This document shows positions 24,467 to 32,258 of a stretch of 64,000 nt of DNA, piece by piece. The stretch is from assembly GCA_019637155.1 (NCBI GenBank), contig JAHBWE010000013.1:1-64000 (forward strand), in the 5' to 3' direction. This DNA comes from Labilithrix sp. (GTDB lineage Bacteria > Myxococcota_A > Polyangia > Polyangiales > Polyangiaceae). The notes under the pieces are model-generated. The model saw nothing but the letters and a program-made list of their open reading frames with translations, did not search any database and was not told the DNA's origin. Every line of letters starts with the position of its first letter. The first letter of the stretch is position 1. A program made the position numbers and the translations under genes.

Positions 24467-25415
24467 ACTGAGCGACGTCCGCGCAGCAGCGGAAGCCGGT
24501 CGAGTAGTCGTGGTACCAGACCTCGTGCGCGTCGGTGCGGTAGCCGCAGCCGTCGCCGTTCTTCTCGACGTCGAGGTAGTAGCCGCCCTGGAAGGTGCCC
24601 GCGGGATCGTCGACCCACTCGTGGATGTTGCCGACCATGTCGTGGACGCCGTAGCCGTTGGTGCAGCCCTCGTGGGAGCCGGTCTCGGCGAGCGTGCCCG
24701 GCAGCTGGTTGAGCTGCGGGTCGTTCATGATCTTGTTCGACGAGAAGGCGGTGCCGTCGGCGATGTTCGCGGCCCAGTAGAAGCCGATCGGGCTCCGGCC
24801 GTTGTCGTTGCAGGTGCCGGGCTTGCGCTCCTTGCCGTAGCCGTACGTCTGCTTCTCGGGGCCCTTGCAGGCAGTCCGCCACTCCTGCGGCTTGCAGAGG
24901 CGCTTGCCCGACGCCTTGCAGGCGTTGGCGGCCTGGGTGCCGGAGATGTAGCCCTGCGGGTAGACGCCCTTCTGGCTGACGGCGCGGACCTTGTGTCCCT
25001 CGACGCGCATGTAGAACGGGTAGGGGCGCTCTTCGCCGCCCGGGAGCATCTCGACGAGGGAGGCTTCGTACTTGTCGACGCAGAACCGGTCGTCGATGCT
25101 CGCCATGTCGGCCGGGCAGAGGCCGTTCATCGGGGCGGGGCGGTCCTCTTCCTTGAGCTCGTCGGCCACGGTGTCGATCGCCGCGAACGCGAGGAGCGGG
25201 GCCGGCGCGTTGACGAGGATGGAATCGTCGGTCGCCGCCGGGCGTTTCCCGACGTTGTCCTGGGCGGAAGCCGTGGACGAAAGGACCCGGGCGGCGAGGG
25301 GAGAGAGCTCGCTGCGGATGACCTCCGAGCGCGAACAACCAGCCACTGCGAAGAACGCGGCAATGCCCGCTACGAAACCGCCGATAAGCCAAGCCGGGTG
25401 GTTGTTCTGCGTCAC
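24465..25415 (-). CDS. FGE-sulfatase (SUMF1-like) domain lipoprotein
   Basis: 316 residues from GTG 25415, with GGAAGG 9 nt upstream as ribosome-binding site. A membrane-type leader (9-26) ends in AVAGC, giving lipidated Cys27. After an Ala-rich spacer the rest is an FGE-sulfatase domain: FCVDKYEASL, KRLCKPQEWRTACKG, GVHDMVGNIHEWVDDPAG and TGFRCC are its usual landmarks. Domains of this type generate formylglycine in sulfatases or have other, often non-enzymatic, binding roles in myxobacterial surface proteins. No sulfatase gene is in the window. Several Cys pairs fit a disulfide-bonded exported protein. The upstream open frame (to 25526) lacks signal-peptide character. Confidence 0.85.
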   Translation of the reverse strand: MTQNNHPAWLIGGFVAGIAAFFAVAGCSRSEVIRSELSPLAARVLSSTASAQDNVGKRPAATDDSILVNAPAPLLAFAAIDTVADELKEEDRPAPMNGLCPADMASIDDRFCVDKYEASLVEMLPGGEERPYPFYMRVEGHKVRAVSQKGVYPQGYISGTQAANACKASGKRLCKPQEWRTACKGPEKQTYGYGKERKPGTCNDNGRSPIGFYWAANIADGTAFSSNKIMNDPQLNQLPGTLAETGSHEGCTNGYGVHDMVGNIHEWVDDPAGTFQGGYYLDVEKNGDGCGYRTDAHEVWYHDYSTGFRCCADVAQ

Positions 25416-25441
25416 GTTGGAAACCCTTCCGGCGAGAGGAA

Positions 25442-25544
25442 CCCCAGGGGACGACCTCCTGGGGGCCGCGTACCGAGCTACGCGTGACCATGGGAATACG
25501 CCACCCCAGGGGGGGTCGTCGACCAAAAATCGACATGACCCCCC
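25442..25544 (-). promoter_or_regulatory. Leader region with two G/C-rich hairpins upstream of the FGE-like gene
   Basis: First inverted repeat: CCCCAGG (25442-25448) and CCTGGGG (25458-25464). Second and stronger: GGGGGGTC (25510-25517) plus GTCGA (25518-25522) pairing with TCGAC (25530-25534) and GACCCCCC (25537-25544), 13 pairs with a 2-nt bulge and an A-rich 7-nt loop. If transcription of the FGE-like gene starts beyond 25545 both would lie in its 5' leader and could control it; otherwise they may be protein-binding sites. Confidence 0.4.
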
Positions 25545-25622
25545 AAAAAATGTGAGACGGCGCCGCTACTTACCCCTGGTTTGCAGAGCTGCCACACGGC
25601 GAAACTCGTTGGAGTTCAAAGG

Positions 25623-25642
25623 TTTAACGTCCTGTAGTTAAA
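25623..25642. promoter_or_regulatory. Inverted repeat, operator-like
   Basis: TTTAAC (25623-25628) and GTTAAA (25637-25642), perfect 6-bp arms with an 8-bp spacer, in a locally AT-rich patch of an otherwise GC-rich window. Right behind it lies AAAGGTGAGAG and an ATG at 25655. Candidate operator or promoter for that open frame. Confidence 0.4.
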
Positions 25643-25654
25643 GGTGAGAGAAAC

Positions 25655-25996
25655 ATGGCGCCGAGCGGGAAAAATAGCCTCCGCCTGCACGTCCGTGCGC
25701 TCCCGCGCCTCGCCCTGTCGCAAATCGACGCCAGAGAAGTCCCCTTCGCAGCTCAAGACGAGCGACTCCTGCGCAACTCGCGCAAGCGTCGCGCAAATGC
25801 TCGCGCGCTGGGCCGCGGGATGCGGCGTACGCGTGTGTTTGCGCAATTCGCGCACGTACGCGCGCAGGAGGTTGTCGCGAGCTGGATCGCGGAAGAGTCG
25901 GTGGCAGTGGCGCATTCGAGGGGGCGCGCTCCGATATGGTGGGGTTGGCGCGCGAGGGCGATGCGCGCGACACGTCGCGTAGCTGCGCAGGTCTGA
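25655..25996 (+). CDS. Possible small basic protein, unusual composition
   Basis: 113 residues, very Arg-rich and basic, no family recognised and no signal peptide. In its favour: a good ribosome-binding site (AAGGTGAG, 6 nt before the ATG) and an operator-like inverted repeat just upstream. Against it: third-position GC is only moderate compared with nearby genes, an overlapping frame is equally long, and the last third runs into the G/T-skewed stretch that follows. TGCGCAA-TCGCGCA occurs twice inside it (near 25767 and 25839). It could be a recently acquired gene, a degraded one or chance. Confidence 0.35.
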   Translation: MAPSGKNSLRLHVRALPRLALSQIDAREVPFAAQDERLLRNSRKRRANARALGRGMRRTRVFAQFAHVRAQEVVASWIAEESVAVAHSRGRAPIWWGWRARAMRATRRVAAQV

Positions 25997-26268
25997 CGTA
26001 GATGCGGTGGCCGTGGCCTGCGCGGCGCGCGGCGGCTAGCGCGGTAGAGGGCGCGACGCGGTGGCGGTGACGCGTTCGAGCGTGCGTTGCGGCGGTGCGT
26101 GGCGCGTGCGGGGGCGGGATGCGACGACGCGTGGGCGCCGATGCGGTTCGAGGGCGCTGGTGCGTTGAGGCGTGGCGCGATGTGATGGTGCGTTCGAGGC
26201 GGGCGCGGGTGGGCGAGGTGTTTTGCGGCGGGGTGGGGTCGGGGTTGCGTGGGTTGGGGCGGATCCGG
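25997..26268. other. G/T-skewed non-coding stretch
   Basis: No convincing gene. The plus strand is strongly enriched in G over C, with many short repeats of GCG, GTGCG and TTCGAGG-type words (for example GCGTTCGAG near 26070, GGTTCGAGGG near 26142 and GCGTTCGAGG near 26191). The long minus-strand frame across it lacks codon bias. It could be decayed coding sequence, an untranslated RNA or a repeat-derived spacer. Confidence 0.5.
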
Positions 26269-26274
26269 TAGCGA
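26269..26274 (+). promoter_or_regulatory. -10-like element of the lipase-like gene
   Basis: TAGCGA (followed by T), 8 nt before the GTG at 26283. Supports this start over the ORF's first ATG at 26172, which would put coding into the G/T-skewed stretch. Confidence 0.4.
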
Positions 26275-26282
26275 TCCGGGGG

Positions 26283-27482
26283 GTGCGGCATCGGCTCTAC
26301 CTTACGCCTGGGATGTTTGGGTTCGGGAAGCTTGGGACTTACGACTACTTCGCGCATGTCGCGGGGGCGCTGAAGGCGCGGTTCGAAGCGGCGGGGCTGG
26401 AGCTCGAGACCCACGTCGTCGACGTCGCGCCGACCGCGTCGATCCGGCGGCGGGCGGCGCGGCTCGCGGAGCTCGTGCACGCCACGGCCGGAAACGGCGA
26501 GGACCACCTGCACATCGTCGGGCACTCGACCGGTGGGCTCGACGCGCGGCTCGTCGCGTCGCCGTCGGCCCGGCTCCCCGTCGCTCCCGAGAAGCTCGCG
26601 TGGCTGCCTCGGCTCGCGAGCGTCACCACGATGAGCACTCCCCACTACGGGACGCCGCTCGCCAGCTTCTTCGCGACCGTCAGCGGGCAGCGGATGCTCT
26701 ACGCCGTCAGCGCCCTCACGTTCATCGCCCTCTCGGTGGGGGCTCCGCCGCTCGCCGCCGCGAGCGCGCTCGTCGTCGCGCTCGGGCAGCTCGATCGCGC
26801 CGTCCTCGGGATGGAGATCGCGGTCCTCGACCGGACGACCGAGGCCCTCCTCAAAGTCCTCGAGCCCGCGACGAGCCGCGAGGTCCGCGACTTCCTCGGG
26901 GCGATCACCAAGGACCAAGGCGCGATGATCCAGCTCACGCCGGAGGCGATGGACCTCTTCCAGTCCGGCGTCGAGGACCGGCCCGGCGTCCACTATCAAT
27001 GCACCGTCGCCGCCGCGCCGTCGCCGTCGGCGCGGCGCCTCGCCCGCACCATGCTGACCCCGTGGCGCGCCATCTCGTCGGCGCTCTTCACCACCCTCTA
27101 CGGCATCACCTCGCGCATCGACGAGGTCCACTACCCCTGCGCCGCCGCCGACGCGGACGCGCTGCTCGAGCCGCTGTTTCGCCGCCTCCCGACCGCCGGC
27201 GCCAACGACGGCGTCGTCCCGACCCGATCGCAGATCTGGGGGAAGATCGTGTGGGCGGGGGCGGGCGACCACCTCGACATCCTCGGGCACTTCCGGCACC
27301 TCGCGCCCGTCGACCCCGCGCCGTTCTGGCGCCGCGTCTTCGCGAAGCGCCCCGATCAGGTCCACGTCGACTGGCTCACCAGCGGCTCGAACTTCGACCT
27401 CGACCAGTTCGGCCGCCTGATGGACGCCATCGCCGGCGGCATGCTCCGCTCCACAGGCTTTCCCAACCCTGGGGAAAACTGA
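26283..27482 (+). CDS. Alpha/beta hydrolase, lipase-like
   Basis: 399 residues from GTG 26283. The N-terminus (RHRLYLTPGMFGFGKLGTYD) sets up the oxyanion region, and GHSTGG near residues 80-85 is the nucleophile elbow with Ser82. Other landmarks are MSTPHYGTPLASFF, as in triacylglycerol lipases and polyester depolymerases, the acid-type NDGVVPTRSQ near 318, and GDHLDILGHF near 333 with the likely catalytic His. No signal peptide is visible, so it is probably cytoplasmic or exported by a non-classical route. Possible substrates are acylglycerols or storage polyesters; the window also has a PHA-granule-type gene at 56.3 kb. Ends 48 bp from the convergent glycosyltransferase gene. Confidence 0.82.
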   Translation: MRHRLYLTPGMFGFGKLGTYDYFAHVAGALKARFEAAGLELETHVVDVAPTASIRRRAARLAELVHATAGNGEDHLHIVGHSTGGLDARLVASPSARLPVAPEKLAWLPRLASVTTMSTPHYGTPLASFFATVSGQRMLYAVSALTFIALSVGAPPLAAASALVVALGQLDRAVLGMEIAVLDRTTEALLKVLEPATSREVRDFLGAITKDQGAMIQLTPEAMDLFQSGVEDRPGVHYQCTVAAAPSPSARRLARTMLTPWRAISSALFTTLYGITSRIDEVHYPCAAADADALLEPLFRRLPTAGANDGVVPTRSQIWGKIVWAGAGDHLDILGHFRHLAPVDPAPFWRRVFAKRPDQVHVDWLTSGSNFDLDQFGRLMDAIAGGMLRSTGFPNPGEN

Positions 27483-27530
27483 GGATAACTCGTGGCGATC
27501 TGCCCCACGCGGCAGCCTCGCCTCAGGCGT

Positions 27531-28637
27531 TCATGCTGCGATTTGCGCGTAAATCGTCTCGTATCGCGCGCGCATCGCGTCCACCGTGAAGCTCGCCAGC
27601 ACCCGCTCGCGCGCCCGCGCTCCCCGGCGCTCCACCTCCGCTCGATCCGCGGCCGCGCGCAAAAGGACCCGCGCGAGCGCGCTCGGCGTCCGCGCGTCCG
27701 CCAGCCAGCCGGTCTCGCCCTCGCGGACGATCTCCGGGATCCCTCCCACCGGGACCGCGATGACCGGCCGCCCCATCGCCATCCCCTCGAGCAGCGCGAT
27801 GCCGAGCCCCTCCTCTCTTGCGCTCGACAGCACCGCGTCCGCGCGCGCGACGTCGCCGCGGACGTCCGCGGCGTAGCCTCGGATCCGGACCCGCGGCCCG
27901 GCCGGGCCCTCGAGGAGCGAGCGCTTCGACGCGGCCAGCGCCTCGAGCCGCGCGCGCTCCGAGCCCTCTCCGACGATGTCGAGCTCCACCTCCGGCACCC
28001 GCGCGACCGCCTCGATCGCGAGCTCGAGGCCCTTCCGCGGATCGAGGCGGCCCACCGCGACCAGCTTGAGCCGGTCGGTCGGCGTGAACGGGCGCGCCTC
28101 GAAGCGCGCCGGATCGACCCCGTTGTGGACCACGAACGTCCGCGCCTTCGCGAGCCACGGCATCCGCGCGATCGCGACGCGGCGGACGTGCTCGCTGATG
28201 AACACGATCGCCCCCGCGCGCGGGAGCGACCAGCGCGCGAACGGCCGGCACGACGGATCGTCGTAGACGCGCGTGGAGTGCTCCGTCCGGACGACGCGCA
28301 CCCCGGCGCGGTCGGCCGCGCGCGTCCCGAGGACCTGCGACGCGAACGTGTGGAGGTGCACGACGCCCGCGTTCCGGCGCTCGATCACGTTCGTGAGCCA
28401 GTCGACGTCGCCGGGACCGAGCGCGCGCTTCAAGAAGGAGAGCGGGTCCTCGCGCACCGGCCCGCGGTCGTCGACGACGAGGTCCGCCTCGCGGAAGAGC
28501 CGCCGCAGCTCGTCGTTCGGCGTGAAGAGCGCGATCGAGCTCGTCCGTCGCGACGGACCCGTCATCAGGTCCACGAGCATCCGCTCCGCGCCGCCGACCT
28601 CCCCCGCCGCGACGACGTGGACGACGTGCGCGCTCAC
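27531..28637 (-). CDS. Glycosyltransferase, GT4/GT-B type
   Basis: 368 residues from GTG 28637, which overlaps the upstream TGA (GTGA). N-terminal GEVGGAERML and C-terminal LKLVAVGRLDPRKGLELAIE, then SSAREEGLGIALLEGMAMG with PVIAVPVGGIPEIV, are the usual GT4 donor-binding landmarks (the EEGLGIALLE glutamates bind nucleotide sugar). It transfers a sugar to a lipid-linked or polymer acceptor on the cytoplasmic face of the inner membrane. Third gene of the leftward operon with the flippase and deacetylase, and close in type to the divergent glycosyltransferase at 31.0 kb. Glycan identity cannot be read from sequence. Confidence 0.9.
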   Translation of the reverse strand: MSAHVVHVVAAGEVGGAERMLVDLMTGPSRRTSSIALFTPNDELRRLFREADLVVDDRGPVREDPLSFLKRALGPGDVDWLTNVIERRNAGVVHLHTFASQVLGTRAADRAGVRVVRTEHSTRVYDDPSCRPFARWSLPRAGAIVFISEHVRRVAIARMPWLAKARTFVVHNGVDPARFEARPFTPTDRLKLVAVGRLDPRKGLELAIEAVARVPEVELDIVGEGSERARLEALAASKRSLLEGPAGPRVRIRGYAADVRGDVARADAVLSSAREEGLGIALLEGMAMGRPVIAVPVGGIPEIVREGETGWLADARTPSALARVLLRAAADRAEVERRGARARERVLASFTVDAMRARYETIYAQIAA

Positions 28638-29983
28638 GCCGCCTCGCTCACCGTGGCCTCCGGCGCAGCGCGGAGCTCCGCCAGCCGCGCCTCGAAGCGG
28701 AACCAGAAGACGATCGCGACCGCGGTGTGCACGCACGACGTCGAGAGCGCGAGGCCCTCGAGGCCGAGGAAGCGCGAGAGCACGACGTTGCACAGCGCGT
28801 TCGTGGTCGCGTTGAAGATGCCCATCGAGATCATGATCGACCCGTTCTTCGTCGCGACGTGCGCGCGCGCCAGGACGAGGAGCGCGCCGAACGACGCGAG
28901 CCCGACGAGGTGGTACGGGAGGATGTGCGCCATCCGTAAGACGCCGGCCTCATCCATGCGGCCGTGCAGGAAGATGGCGCGGAGGAGCGGCTCGCGCACG
29001 AAATAGAGGAGCGCCGCGGCGCTGAGCAGGATCGCGCAGACGCTCACGAGCGCCCGCACCACCGTGCGCCGGATCGTGGTGAGGTCCTTGCGCGCGAAGT
29101 CCTCCGCGAGGTGGCTCATCAGCACCGGGAGCAGCGCGGCCTGGAGGAGCGAGGTCGGGAGGAGCGCGACGTCGCCGGAGTAGCGGAGCATCGTGCCGCC
29201 GCCGATGACGCCGGTGATGCCGGCCATGAGCTGGTCGACGACCGGGTTCACGCGCGTGACCGCGCCGCCGCCGACCTCCGAGGACGCGAGCTTCATGAAC
29301 GTCCGGAACGCGGGCGGCCGCTCGAAGCAGAGCTCGACCTTGAGGCCGAGCGCGCGGATCGCGAACCACGCGAGCAAGGTCGCGCACACGAGCTCGCCCG
29401 CGAGCGACGCGACCGGCACGAACGCGATCCCCATCGTCCCGTGGGTGGCGGCGAGGATGCCGACGTTGAGGAGCATCCCGACGAAGCTCGCGATCGGCTG
29501 GACGAAGAACTGCCGCTCCACCACCGCGAGGGTGCTGAAGAACGTGCGCGTGCTCATCGTCACGAGGTAGAGGCAGAACGGCCCGACCATCCGCGCCGCG
29601 ATCGCGAACGACGCGTCCTCGTAGCGGACGCGGAACCACGTGAGCGCCGCGCCGCCGATGACGAGCGCGAGCGCGCCGCCGAAGAGCCAGGTGTGCGCGA
29701 GGAGCGAGCCGCGGAGGCGGGGGAGCCCCTCCGGGCGCGTGACCTTCTCCTCCGCGAGGATCGGGACGAGCGCGGAGTCCTGGTGGAGCGAGAAGATGAG
29801 CGAGCCCGCGAAGCCGAACACCGCCCAGGCGAAGTAGTAGACGTCGCTCGCGTCGTTGCGCCCGAACCAGAACGCGTAGAGGAGCGGCAGGCTCGCCTCG
29901 AGCGCGCGGAAGATGACCTGCGCCGGCAGGACGAGGAGCGCCGTCTTCGCGATCGAGGGCCGCTTCGTACCTGCGCCGCTCAC
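28634..29983 (-). CDS. MviN/Wzx-like flippase (MOP superfamily)
   Basis: 449 residues, about 12-14 membrane-spanning helices, no soluble domain. The layout and motifs such as SLHQDSALVPILAEEK near the N-terminus and VNPVVDQLMAGITG in the middle fit the MurJ/MviN-Wzx group of lipid-linked oligosaccharide flippases. A Wzx-like role is favoured because it sits between a glycosyltransferase and a polysaccharide deacetylase, with no peptidoglycan genes around. GTG start at 29983 overlaps the deacetylase stop (GTGA), and its own stop overlaps the glycosyltransferase start in the same way. It would move the assembled lipid-linked glycan to the periplasm. Confidence 0.82.
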   Translation of the reverse strand: MSGAGTKRPSIAKTALLVLPAQVIFRALEASLPLLYAFWFGRNDASDVYYFAWAVFGFAGSLIFSLHQDSALVPILAEEKVTRPEGLPRLRGSLLAHTWLFGGALALVIGGAALTWFRVRYEDASFAIAARMVGPFCLYLVTMSTRTFFSTLAVVERQFFVQPIASFVGMLLNVGILAATHGTMGIAFVPVASLAGELVCATLLAWFAIRALGLKVELCFERPPAFRTFMKLASSEVGGGAVTRVNPVVDQLMAGITGVIGGGTMLRYSGDVALLPTSLLQAALLPVLMSHLAEDFARKDLTTIRRTVVRALVSVCAILLSAAALLYFVREPLLRAIFLHGRMDEAGVLRMAHILPYHLVGLASFGALLVLARAHVATKNGSIMISMGIFNATTNALCNVVLSRFLGLEGLALSTSCVHTAVAIVFWFRFEARLAELRAAPEATVSEAA

Positions 29984-30912
29984 GCCCCCAGGATCTCCGG
30001 CACATCGCCGAGGCCGATGACCGAGATCGACTCACGCTGCGCGAAAGCGAGGAGGACACGGAGCCGATCGAGGATCGCGCGGGCGTCGTGCTCCGCGTCC
30101 GCGTACGGGCTGGCGTCCGGGATGACCTCCGTGTTGTGGAGCATCGCGTTGAGCACGACCGGCCGGCCCGGCGTCGCCCGGCGCGCCTCGCCGATCTCGT
30201 CCTCCGCGAGGCGGACGAGCGCCTCGCCGCTCGTCCACGTCGGGCGGAGCCAGCGCGGTCCGAGCTTCTTGCCGATGCCGGGGAGCAAGTTGAGGAAGCG
30301 CGGCCGGATCGTGATCGGGATCTCGAGGATGGTCGACGAGCCGGGGCGCGTCGGATCGTCGGGATCGGGACGGTACGGCTGCGTCGGCGCGTCGGCGAAG
30401 GTGAGGCCGGGGGAGCCGGCCTTCGACCAGTCGACGTTGGGCGTGACGCTCGACTCGACGCTGTAGCCGAGGTCCTCGAGGATGCGGATCGTGCGCGGCC
30501 CGATGCCGAAGCGGCCCGCGCGGAACGACACCGGCTGGTGCTGGAACGTGCGGATGAACTGATCGGTGAGGTAGGTGAGCTTCCGCTTCTCGATGTCGCC
30601 TTCGTAGTCGCGCTGGAAGTCGCGCGTGACCTCCGGCTCCCACGCGCCCGGCTCCGCGTACTCGCCGTGGAGGTGCGCGCCGAGCTCGCAGCCCGCGCCG
30701 ATGTTCGTGAGCTCCTCCGCCGAGCGCGCGTCGCGGATGACCTCCGGCGACACGAGGTACGTCGGCTTCGCGCCGTACGACGCGAACAGCGGCTGCAGGC
30801 GCTCGACGATGCCGACGTGCACGCCCTCGAAGGCCATCGGTCGTTGCGACCGCCATTGCGGGCCCTTGTCACACTCCGTGTCGATCGACACGCAGAGGTA
30901 GGCCCGGCTCAT
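29980..30912 (-). CDS. Polysaccharide deacetylase-like protein (NodB fold)
   Basis: 310 residues without signal peptide. It opens with LCVSIDTECDKG (NodB motif 1 region with the catalytic-type Asp), and has ELGAHLHGEYAE with metal-binding-type histidines, SFRAGRFGIGPRTIRIL and LNAMLHNTEVIP near the C-terminus. These match the YdjC/NodB-like deacetylase group that processes sugars in capsule and O-antigen clusters. Being cytoplasmic it would act on precursors before flipping. It is the first gene of the leftward operon, with TAAAGA 7 nt before its ATG, and lies 92 bp from the divergent glycosyltransferase operon. Confidence 0.82.
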   Translation of the reverse strand: MSRAYLCVSIDTECDKGPQWRSQRPMAFEGVHVGIVERLQPLFASYGAKPTYLVSPEVIRDARSAEELTNIGAGCELGAHLHGEYAEPGAWEPEVTRDFQRDYEGDIEKRKLTYLTDQFIRTFQHQPVSFRAGRFGIGPRTIRILEDLGYSVESSVTPNVDWSKAGSPGLTFADAPTQPYRPDPDDPTRPGSSTILEIPITIRPRFLNLLPGIGKKLGPRWLRPTWTSGEALVRLAEDEIGEARRATPGRPVVLNAMLHNTEVIPDASPYADAEHDARAILDRLRVLLAFAQRESISVIGLGDVPEILGA

Positions 30913-30919
30913 CCGGCCG

Positions 30920-30925
30920 TCTTTA
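30920..30925 (-). promoter_or_regulatory. -10-like element of the deacetylase-flippase operon
   Basis: TAAAGA on the minus strand, preceded by GC, 7 nt before the ATG at 30912. The 92-bp spacer to the divergent operon (30913-31004) also holds GCTGTAACG 16 nt before the other start. Confidence 0.35.
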
Positions 30926-31004
30926 GCACGGGGTCCGCGAGACCCGGTGCGATTTGGCGTGTTTGCGGCCCGCGGCCAGGTGCTGTAACGGGTCGCGTTG
31001 TCCC

Positions 31005-32258
31005 ATGCCCCGCAAGGTGCGCGTCCTGTTCATCAACGACACCGCGCGGAACGGCGGGCCGGGGCGCAGCCTCTTCTACATCCTTCGCTTCCTCGACCCG
31101 GAGGTCGTCCACCGCTCGGTGGTGCTCCCGCGCGCCGGCGTCATCAGCGAGCTCTACGAGACCCACCGCGTCACGGAGGAGCTGCTCTTCGAGCCGGACC
31201 TGGTCGAGAACCCGATCGAGCCCGCCGATCGGCCGATGGCGCGCGACGACTTCGACGCGCCGGTCGCGACGCGCGCGATGCGGGCGGGGGTCAACGTCGT
31301 CCGCGCCGGACGCGCGCTCGCGCGGCTGACCAAGCTCCTCCGGCAGGGGCCGCGCGGCGAGGGCCGCTACGACCTCGTCTACTGCAACGGGACGAACGCC
31401 GACTTCGCGGGCGGCCTCCTCGCCAAGGCGAGCGGCGTCCCCGCGCTCTGGCACGTCCGGTACACGTCGCTCCCCGGCGCGGTGCGCGGGCTCCACGATC
31501 GCCTCGCGGTGAGCCGCGGCGTGCGCCGCATCGTCTGCGTGTCCAACGCGTCGGCGCAGCTCTTCCCGCACTGCGCGGAGAAGGTGCGGGTCATCCACAA
31601 CGCGCTCGACACCGAGGAGTTCGACGTCCGCGGCATCACGCCGACGCTGCGGCGCGAGCTCGGCCTCCCGCCCGACGCCGTGATCTTCGGGAGCGTGGGC
31701 CGCATCCTCCCGCGGAAGGGCTACGTGGAGATGATCCGCGCGGCGCGGACGGCGCTCGACGCGATGAACGAGGACGAAGAGCGGCGCGCGTTCTTCACCG
31801 TGCTCGGCGACACGCCGGAGGACATCCGTCCCGACCACCTCGCGGAGTGCCGCGCGCTCGTCCGCGAGCTCAGGCTCGAGCACAAGTTCAAGTTCCTCGG
31901 CTTCGTCGCGAACGTGAAGCCCATCGCCGCGGACTTCGACGTCGCCGTCGTCCCGAGCGTCTACGCCGATCCGCTGCCGCGCGCCGTCATCGAGGCGAGC
32001 GCGCTCGGCAAGCCCGTCGTCGCGTTCGACGTCGGCGGCGTGTCGGAGATGCTCGCGGACGGCGTCACCGGCGCGCTCGTCCCGCCCGGCGACGTGCGCG
32101 CGCTCGCGGAGCAGATGCTCCGCTACCTCCGCGATCCGGACCTCCGCCTCGCGCAAGGTCGCGCCGCGCGGGCGCGCGTCGAAGAGCACTTCGACGGGGC
32201 GAAGCAGGCGAAGCGCATCCAGGCGCAGATCCTGGAGGCGGCGGGAGCGATGGCATGA
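31005..32258 (+). CDS. Glycosyltransferase, GT4/GT-B type
   Basis: 417 residues. VRVLFINDTARNGGPGRSLF at the N-terminus is the acceptor-side Gly-rich loop; VIFGSVGRILPRKGYVEMI and PSVYADPLPRAVIEASALG with KPVVAFDVGGVSEML are the donor-site landmarks of GT4 enzymes. In the second motif the usual first Glu of EExxGxxxxE is replaced (VYADPLPRAVIE), keeping only the later Glu; this variant is seen in active GT4 enzymes. Start ATG 31005; the stop overlaps the MMPL transporter start (ATGA). The pairing with a transporter suggests that the product is a glycolipid or lipid-linked glycan carried onwards by that protein. Confidence 0.9.
   Translation: MPRKVRVLFINDTARNGGPGRSLFYILRFLDPEVVHRSVVLPRAGVISELYETHRVTEELLFEPDLVENPIEPADRPMARDDFDAPVATRAMRAGVNVVRAGRALARLTKLLRQGPRGEGRYDLVYCNGTNADFAGGLLAKASGVPALWHVRYTSLPGAVRGLHDRLAVSRGVRRIVCVSNASAQLFPHCAEKVRVIHNALDTEEFDVRGITPTLRRELGLPPDAVIFGSVGRILPRKGYVEMIRAARTALDAMNEDEERRAFFTVLGDTPEDIRPDHLAECRALVRELRLEHKFKFLGFVANVKPIAADFDVAVVPSVYADPLPRAVIEASALGKPVVAFDVGGVSEMLADGVTGALVPPGDVRALAEQMLRYLRDPDLRLAQGRAARARVEEHFDGAKQAKRIQAQILEAAGAMA

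Noticed and set aside
25644..25982. Alternative plus-strand small ORF overlapping 25655-25996
   Set aside because: It lacks a ribosome-binding site at a proper distance and has worse codon bias than the frame starting at 25655.
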